The notes under the pieces: model-generated
What the model saw: the letters and a program-made list of their open reading frames with translations, nothing else
Told to the model about the DNA's origin: nothing
Database searches by the model: none
Part shown: piece after piece, positions 59,126 to 64,000 of the stretch
Position numbering within the stretch: position 1 is the first letter of the stretch
Layout of the letters: each line of letters starts with the position of its first letter
Program-made: the position numbers and the translations under genes
NCBI RefSeq assembly: GCF_900101595.1
Contig: NZ_FMYY01000002.1
Coordinates: 62,001-126,000 of the forward strand
Source: Paenibacillus sp. cl123
GTDB lineage: Bacteria > Bacillota > Bacilli > Paenibacillales > NBRC-103111
DNA: 64,000 bases
Direction of reading: 5' to 3'

Positions 59126-59698
59126 ATGGACGGGGAATTTGCGATTAAGAAAGCCTATGAGTCGATACTGCAGCATGACTTCGAGCAAGCGATCCGCTGG
59201 TTCGAGACCGCAATCGCGCTGAAGCCGGAGTGCGCTTCGTATCATTATAAGCTGTCGATTACGTATGCCCGCAGCAACAAGCTGCAGAAGGCTATTCACC
59301 ACGCGGGTCAGGCTTCTGCGCTGGAGCCGCAGGATGAGCATTATTTCTTTCACCTGCAGCATCTGCAGGCGAAGGCGCTGCTCGTTCAAGCGGAGAAGCT
59401 GTTCGAGGAATCGGATGAGCGGCTATGGCTGGCTGTCTCGCTTGTCCAACAAGCGGTAGAGATGGACCCGCTGTCTCAGGAAGCATTCCTGCTGCTGGCC
59501 GTCGCGTATGCGCGCCTGGGTGAAATGCATTTGGCGATCCGGGCCGTTAAAGATTTGCTGAAGCTGGACCCGGATCATGCGATCGGCAGCCGGCTGCTCT
59601 CGGAATATGAGCTTAAGTGGAAAAAGGATATGCAGCGTCATTCAACAACGGGAGTGCAGAAGGAGAGGAAGCAGAAGGATGGAGCAGATGAAAATTAA
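59126..59698 (+). CDS. Tetratricopeptide-repeat protein
   Basis: The 190-residue protein has three or four TPR units (FEQAIRWFETAIALKP, YARSNKLQKAIHHAGQASALEP, YARLGEMHLAIRAVKDLLKLDP) and a basic C-terminal tail. TPR domains bind partner proteins. AAGGGGAGG is upstream of the ATG. It overlaps dapB by 20 bp. No function can be assigned. Confidence 0.85.
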   Translation: MDGEFAIKKAYESILQHDFEQAIRWFETAIALKPECASYHYKLSITYARSNKLQKAIHHAGQASALEPQDEHYFFHLQHLQAKALLVQAEKLFEESDERLWLAVSLVQQAVEMDPLSQEAFLLLAVAYARLGEMHLAIRAVKDLLKLDPDHAIGSRLLSEYELKWKKDMQRHSTTGVQKERKQKDGADEN

Positions 59699-60485
59699 AG
59701 TGGCGGTAGCCGGAGCAAGCGGCCGTATGGGGCGTGAGGTTGTAAAAATGGTATTGGCCGACCCGCTATTAGAGCTGGTGGCTGCAGTAGCCCAAACTGC
59801 CCGGCAAATCGATGCAGGCCGACTGGTCGGGATGGAGCCGTGCGGCGTCGAAGTGACAACTGATCTGGAATTGGCCCTTGTCGAGGCTAAGCCCGATGTT
59901 CTCGTCGACTTTACGACGCCGCAATCGGCTGTGGCCAACACAAGGCTTGCCATCAAGCATCAGGTTCGTCCGGTGATCGGCACGACGGGGTTCACGCCGC
60001 AGGATATCGAGGAGATGGACAAGCAGTGCAAAGCCGGCGGGATCGGCGGCCTTATCGCACCGAACTTCTCGATCGGCGCTATTCTCATGATGAAATTCGC
60101 AGCCCAGGCTGCTAAATATATGCCTCATGTGGAGATTATCGAGTATCACGGAGATCAGAAGCTGGACGCGCCTTCAGGAACGTCGGTCAAGACGGCCGAG
60201 ATGATCTCCCAGGTCCGCGGCGAGCTGCGTCAGGGCAATCCCAAAGAGGAGGAGACCATCCAGGGCGCGCGGGGCGGGTATTACGACGGATTCCGCATAC
60301 ATAGCGTTCGTCTGCCCGGCGTGTTTGCGCAGCAGGAAGTCGTCTTCGGCGACTTCGGCCAGACGCTGAAGATCCGCCATGATTCCTACGAGCGGGCCGG
60401 ATATATGCCGGGAGTGAATGTCGCCGTCAAGAAGGTCATGACCTACGAGGGACTGGTCTACGGCTTTGAGCATTTCATCGACTAA
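59679..60485 (+). CDS. dapB: 4-hydroxy-tetrahydrodipicolinate reductase
   Basis: DapB reduces the cyclic product of DapA in lysine and diaminopimelate synthesis; the pathway also yields dipicolinate for spores. The 268-residue protein has the cofactor loop AGASGRMG, VIGTTGFT, NFSIGAILM and EYHGDQKLDAPSGTS. ATG 59679 gives an N-terminus matching Bacillus in length; ATG 59688 is possible. Its start lies inside the TPR gene. Confidence 0.96.
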   Translation: MEQMKIKVAVAGASGRMGREVVKMVLADPLLELVAAVAQTARQIDAGRLVGMEPCGVEVTTDLELALVEAKPDVLVDFTTPQSAVANTRLAIKHQVRPVIGTTGFTPQDIEEMDKQCKAGGIGGLIAPNFSIGAILMMKFAAQAAKYMPHVEIIEYHGDQKLDAPSGTSVKTAEMISQVRGELRQGNPKEEETIQGARGGYYDGFRIHSVRLPGVFAQQEVVFGDFGQTLKIRHDSYERAGYMPGVNVAVKKVMTYEGLVYGFEHFID

Positions 60486-60593
60486 AGAGTGAGCTGAGCA
60501 TAGAGGCGGCTGGATGCGGTGTCTGTCAGAACCGATCCGCTTGCCTCGTGTTTCCATACGGAAAGCAGGATATCCTAAGGAGGATTGCCGTTC

Positions 60594-61019
60594 ATGGCTA
60601 TGAACATCGCGCTAATCGCGCATGACCGCAAGAAGGACGAAATGGTCAATTTCGTTATTGCCTACGAGCATGTATTCGAACATCACAAGCTATATGCGAC
60701 AGGCACGACCGGAACACGCATCATGGAGCAAACGAATCTTCAGGTGCATCGCTTTATGTCCGGGCCCCTTGGAGGCGACCAGCAGATCGGCGCGCTCGTA
60801 GCGACCAATGAGATGGATCTGATCATCTTCCTCCGGGATCCGCTGATGGCGCAGCCCCATGAGCCTGATATTATCGCGCTGCTGAGATTATGCGATGTGC
60901 AGGGCATCCCCTGCGCGACGAATATTGCAACCGGAGAAATTCTCGTTAAGGCGCTGGATCGCGGAGATTTCGCCTGGCGTGAGCTTGTACATAAGTATAA
61001 GCCGGGTGTGGAGGAATGA
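60594..61019 (+). CDS. mgsA: Methylglyoxal synthase
   Basis: MgsA converts dihydroxyacetone phosphate to methylglyoxal and phosphate, a bypass of lower glycolysis when sugar phosphates build up. The 141-residue protein shows [13 protein letters not shown] with the catalytic Asp region, [20 protein letters not shown] and FLRDPL. I chose ATG 60594, 9 nt after AAGGAGG; TTG 60585 abuts that site. It overlaps bshB1 by 4 bp. Bacillithiol made by the next genes helps detoxify methylglyoxal, which fits the linkage. Confidence 0.96.
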   Translation: MAMNIALIAHDRKKDEMVNFVIAYEHVFEHHKLYATGTTGTRIMEQTNLQVHRFMSGPLGGDQQIGALVATNEMDLIIFLRDPLMAQPHEPDIIALLRLCDVQGIPCATNIATGEILVKALDRGDFAWRELVHKYKPGVEE

Positions 61020-61711
61020 CGCTCAAGCTCGATTTTCTCGTCTTCGGCGCTCATGCGGACGATGCGGAGATTGGCATGGGCGGGACGATAGCGAAGCATG
61101 CGAAAGCAGGCTGCCGGATCGGAGTCTGCGACCTTACGCTCGCTGAGATGTCGTCCAACGGCACGATAGAGCGCAGGCGGGCGGAGGCCGAAGAGGCGGC
61201 GCGCGCGCTCGGTCTCGCCTCGCGCAGCAACCTGGAGCTGCCGGACCGCGGACTGGTGTCCGACCCGGCCTTTATCCAGCGCATCGTTGCCGAAATCCGG
61301 CTCCACCGGCCACGCGTTGTCTTCGCGCCGTATTGGGAGGACCGCCATCCGGACCATACGGCGTGCAGCCGGCTTGTCCAGGAGGCGGTCTTCAATGCGA
61401 AGCTGCGCAAGTATATGCCTGAGCTGCCGGCGCATACGGTAGAAGAGACGTATTTTTATTTCATTAATGACACGGCGGAGCCGGACGTGATGATCGACGT
61501 CTCCTCGGTCTATGCTTCCAAGCAAGCTTCGCTGCGGGCTTATCGCTCGCAATTCGAGACATCCGGCGCGGATGTCGTGCGCACGCCGCTCAATCAAGGC
61601 TATCTGGAGCGGGTCGAAGCCCGCGATTCGTTGCTCGGACAAAAGCGTTCCGTAGCTTATGCAGAAGGTTTTATAACGAAATTGCCTTATATGCCTGTTC
61701 GCTTTCAATAA
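61016..61711 (+). CDS. bshB1: Bacillithiol biosynthesis deacetylase BshB1
   Basis: BshB1 is a zinc enzyme that deacetylates GlcNAc-malate, the second step of bacillithiol synthesis. The 231-residue LmbE-fold protein has the metal motifs AHADDAEIG and DRHPDHTA. It starts inside the end of mgsA (ATGA) and lies 51 bp before bshA, which makes its substrate. Confidence 0.95.
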   Translation: MTLKLDFLVFGAHADDAEIGMGGTIAKHAKAGCRIGVCDLTLAEMSSNGTIERRRAEAEEAARALGLASRSNLELPDRGLVSDPAFIQRIVAEIRLHRPRVVFAPYWEDRHPDHTACSRLVQEAVFNAKLRKYMPELPAHTVEETYFYFINDTAEPDVMIDVSSVYASKQASLRAYRSQFETSGADVVRTPLNQGYLERVEARDSLLGQKRSVAYAEGFITKLPYMPVRFQ

Positions 61712-61762
61712 GACGGGCACAGGCCAAGCACGAGATTCCAATTCCGGAAGGAGGCAGCACCC

Positions 61763-62929
61763 ATGGATCGGTTAAAAATCGGCATTACCTGTTATCCGAC
61801 ACTCGGAGGCTCCGGCGTCGTGGCGACCGAGCTTGGCAAGCTGCTGGCTGAGAAAGGACATCAGGTACACTTTATCACGCACAGCATGCCGTTCCGTCTT
61901 GGCAAATTCGACAAAAACATTTTCTATCACGAGGTCGAAGTCAACGACTATTACGTGTTTAAATACCCGCCCTATGACCTGTCGCTCGCCAGCAAGCTGG
62001 CCCAGGTGGTCAAGCAAGAAAAGCTCGACCTGCTCCATGTTCATTATGCGATCCCCCATGCCGTCTGCGCGCTGCTCGCCAAGCAGATGGTCGGAGACCA
62101 GCTTAAGGTCGTAACGACGCTGCACGGCACGGATATTACGGTGCTGGCGCAGGATGAATCGCTGAGCGATCTGATCCGGTACGCGATTAACGGCAGCGAC
62201 GCGGTGACGGCCGTATCGGATGATTTGATCCGCGAGACGAGACAGCTGCTCGGAATTGAGAAGCCGATCGAGCTGGCGTATAACTTTGTCGACAAGCGGG
62301 TGTATTACCCGCGTGAAGTTACGGGCTTGCGCAAGGAGTTTGCCCATCCGGATGAAAAGATTTTGATTCATATCTCGAACTTTCGGCCGGTCAAGCGGGT
62401 TACCGATGTGGTTGAAATTTTCGATCAGGTCCGCAAGGAAGTGCCGGCTCGTCTGTTGTTCGTAGGGGAAGGCCCCGAGCTGTCCAAGGTGCTCTGCAAG
62501 GTCAAGGAGCGGGGGCTGCTGGACAGAGTCACCTTCTGCGGGAAGCAGGATGATGTGGCTCAGCTGCTCTCCCTTGCCGATCTTATGCTGCTTCCTTCGG
62601 AAAAGGAAAGCTTCGGGCTGGTGGCGCTGGAGGCCATGGCTTGCGGGGTGCCTACGATCGCCTCGAACGCAGGCGGCATCCCGGAGCTGATCACCCATGG
62701 CGAGACCGGCTATCTGGCCGAGATCGGCGATGTGGACCTCATGTCGCAGCTCGCGATCGCTTTGCTGAAAAATGAATCCGCTTATCAGACGATGAGGGAA
62801 GCCTGCCTGCACCGCGCGCGGTTCACCTTCTGCAATGACGTAATAACAAGGCAATATGAAGAGCTGTATTATCAAGTGCTGGGCCGCCCTGTTCCCCTTG
62901 AGCTTCGCGAGAAGCCCTTGCAGTGCTAG
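61763..62929 (+). CDS. bshA: GlcNAc-malate glycosyltransferase BshA
   Basis: BshA joins UDP-GlcNAc to L-malate, the first step of bacillithiol synthesis. The 388-residue GT4-family protein has the N-terminal GITCYPTLGGSGVVATELG loop, LHGTDITVLAQDES, ISNFRPVKRV and the donor-binding PSEKESFGLVALEAMACG. GGAAGGAGG is upstream of the ATG. The cca gene follows after 12 bp. Confidence 0.96.
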   Translation: MDRLKIGITCYPTLGGSGVVATELGKLLAEKGHQVHFITHSMPFRLGKFDKNIFYHEVEVNDYYVFKYPPYDLSLASKLAQVVKQEKLDLLHVHYAIPHAVCALLAKQMVGDQLKVVTTLHGTDITVLAQDESLSDLIRYAINGSDAVTAVSDDLIRETRQLLGIEKPIELAYNFVDKRVYYPREVTGLRKEFAHPDEKILIHISNFRPVKRVTDVVEIFDQVRKEVPARLLFVGEGPELSKVLCKVKERGLLDRVTFCGKQDDVAQLLSLADLMLLPSEKESFGLVALEAMACGVPTIASNAGGIPELITHGETGYLAEIGDVDLMSQLAIALLKNESAYQTMREACLHRARFTFCNDVITRQYEELYYQVLGRPVPLELREKPLQC

Positions 62930-62941
62930 AGGACCCGACCA

Positions 62942-64000
62942 ATGGCTGAATCAGGCCTGGAGAAGCAGCGGTTGCTGAAGGAGCATGCCTTGCAGATCGT
63001 CGCCAGACTCGGAGAGGCAGGCTATGAAGCTTATCTGGTCGGAGGCTGCGTGCGGGACGAATGGCTGAAGCGGCCGGTCAAGGACTATGATATTGCCACC
63101 TCGGCAGTGCCGGAGCGTGTCGTAGCCTTATTCGAGCGAACGGTACCGACCGGCCTCCAGCATGGGACCGTTACGGTGGTGCTCGGCAAGCAGCCGTTCG
63201 AAGTGACGACGTTCCGCAAGGAAGCCGGCTATGCGGACTATCGGCGTCCGCAGTCGGTTGAATATATCACCGAGCTGGAAGAGGATTTGCGCCGCCGCGA
63301 CTTTACGATGAACGCAATGGCCATGGATGTGCGCGGTCAGATCGTGGACCCGTTCGGCGGCCGGGAGGACCTGGAACGGGGGCTCCTGCGCTGTGTCGGC
63401 TCGGCGGCCGAGCGCTTCTCGGAGGATGCGCTGCGCATGCTGCGCTGTATCCGGTTCGCGGCGGAGTATGGGCTCGAAGTGGAAGAGGAATCCTGGGCGG
63501 CGCTCACAAAATCGGCCCCGCTGCTGGCGCATATTGCCATGGAGCGGGTGCGCGCCGAGCTGGAGAGGATGATGGCCGGACGCGATCCGAACCGGGCGCT
63601 CCGGCTGCTGGCGGGCAGCAAGCTTCTGCGATACTCGAAAAGCCCACTGCTGTGGGGGCAGCTGTCCGGTCCCGAGGAGCCGTCCGCATGGCCCGGCCTG
63701 GACCCGTTGCCAGATGCGGAGCATCGCCTGGCATATGTTTACGGACGCTTGTCCGCCACGCCTCAGCAGTGCCAGGCAGACATGAAGCTGCTGACCTTCT
63801 CCGGGCGGCAGATCGGCTTTATGACGGCTATTCTGGCAGCGCGCGATTGGCTGGCGGAGCAGGGCCGGGCGGCCGAGGACGCCGGCTCCGCGCCGGAGCG
63901 TTCCGCCGCGCGCGTCCTCTGGCTGCGCGCGGCTGTCCGCTTCGGCAAGCCGGCCCTGGGCTCGCTGCTGCGGCTGCTGCGGCTGGACCCTTCTTTCGCT
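62942..64000 (+). CDS. cca: CCA-adding tRNA nucleotidyltransferase (partial, 3' end missing)
   Basis: This frame opens at ATG 62942 and is still open at the window edge after 353 codons, so the C-terminus is missing. The enzyme adds or repairs the CCA end of tRNAs, needed here because tRNA-Pro at 24.2 kb lacks an encoded CCA. Visible motifs are YLVGGCVRDEWL, the catalytic KDYDIATSA with its two Asp, GTVTVV, RRRDFTMNAMA and EDALRMLRCIRFAAE. The weak GGAC site upstream suggests coupling to bshA. The order bshB1-bshA-cca (papS) matches Bacillus. Confidence 0.93.
   Translation, partial: MAESGLEKQRLLKEHALQIVARLGEAGYEAYLVGGCVRDEWLKRPVKDYDIATSAVPERVVALFERTVPTGLQHGTVTVVLGKQPFEVTTFRKEAGYADYRRPQSVEYITELEEDLRRRDFTMNAMAMDVRGQIVDPFGGREDLERGLLRCVGSAAERFSEDALRMLRCIRFAAEYGLEVEEESWAALTKSAPLLAHIAMERVRAELERMMAGRDPNRALRLLAGSKLLRYSKSPLLWGQLSGPEEPSAWPGLDPLPDAEHRLAYVYGRLSATPQQCQADMKLLTFSGRQIGFMTAILAARDWLAEQGRAAEDAGSAPERSAARVLWLRAAVRFGKPALGSLLRLLRLDPSFA

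Noticed and set aside
1..64000. CRISPR array, prophage or insertion sequence
   Set aside because: I saw no regularly spaced repeats with unique spacers, no transposase or integrase gene, and no phage structural genes in the window.

Overview
This window is a Gram-positive, endospore-forming Firmicute chromosome, most likely Paenibacillus or a close relative. Evidence: sporulation genes (spoIVA, spoVIF, ypeB, ypjB, a YIEGIA membrane protein), bacillithiol genes (bshA, bshB1), a TRAP (mtrB) regulator, a futalosine-type menaquinone gene (mqnA), moderately high GC by eye, and frequent TTG/GTG (apparently one CTG) start codons behind strong AGGAGG-type ribosome binding sites. Almost all genes read rightward. 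Species assignment is inference.

Layout. 1-4.3 kb: small membrane and exported proteins (CPBP protease, lipoprotein polysaccharide deacetylase, YtxH-like protein) and mecA. 4.3-7.6 kb: a Toprim-DnaB-like fusion protein with degraded Toprim residues, prsW, a tiny zinc-ribbon protein, then about 600 bp with no convincing gene that carries a four-copy palindromic repeat where Bacillus has sleB. 7.6-24 kb: the conserved block ypeB-ypfA-ypfB-cmk-plsC-ypfD-fni-yphA, the YIEGIA pair, der-plsY-gpsA-spoVIF, a DUF2768 protein, two small ferredoxins around a nucleotidyltransferase-like gene, a YphF-like lipoprotein, spoIVA, hbs and tRNA-Pro. 24.3-43.9 kb: mtrB, the hepS-menG-mqnP-ubiX-mqnA-hepT menaquinone and isoprenoid genes, ndk, cheR, and the aromatic supraoperon aroC-aroB-aroH-trpEDCFBA-hisC-tyrA.

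43.9-52.1 kb departs from the Bacillus order. It holds a YesM-type sensor kinase, a receiver/HisKA_3-kinase hybrid, a sugar-type solute-binding lipoprotein, a probable CcpA-controlled small RNA, an ECF sigma/anti-sigma pair, a histidine phosphatase and an unknown protein. 52.1-64 kb returns to the Bacillus order: gamma-carbonic anhydrase, IDEAL and DUF2487 proteins, qcrABC, ypjA-ypjB-ypjC-ypjD, a TPR protein, dapB, mgsA, bshB1, bshA and a cca gene that runs off the end.

How parts work together. TRAP encoded at 24.4 kb should control the trp operon at 35.2 kb: the trp leader has a 5' hairpin, nine in-phase NAG triplets at exact 5-nt spacing, and an intrinsic terminator. hepS/hepT make the polyprenyl chain, and mqnA, the UbiA- and UbiX-like proteins and menG act in menaquinone synthesis; menaquinol is then oxidised by the qcrABC complex. 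aroC/B/H feed chorismate and prephenate to Trp and Tyr synthesis, and MqnA also draws on chorismate. Two sporulation genes (spoVIF, ypjB) have hairpins that would mask their ribosome binding sites in read-through transcripts.
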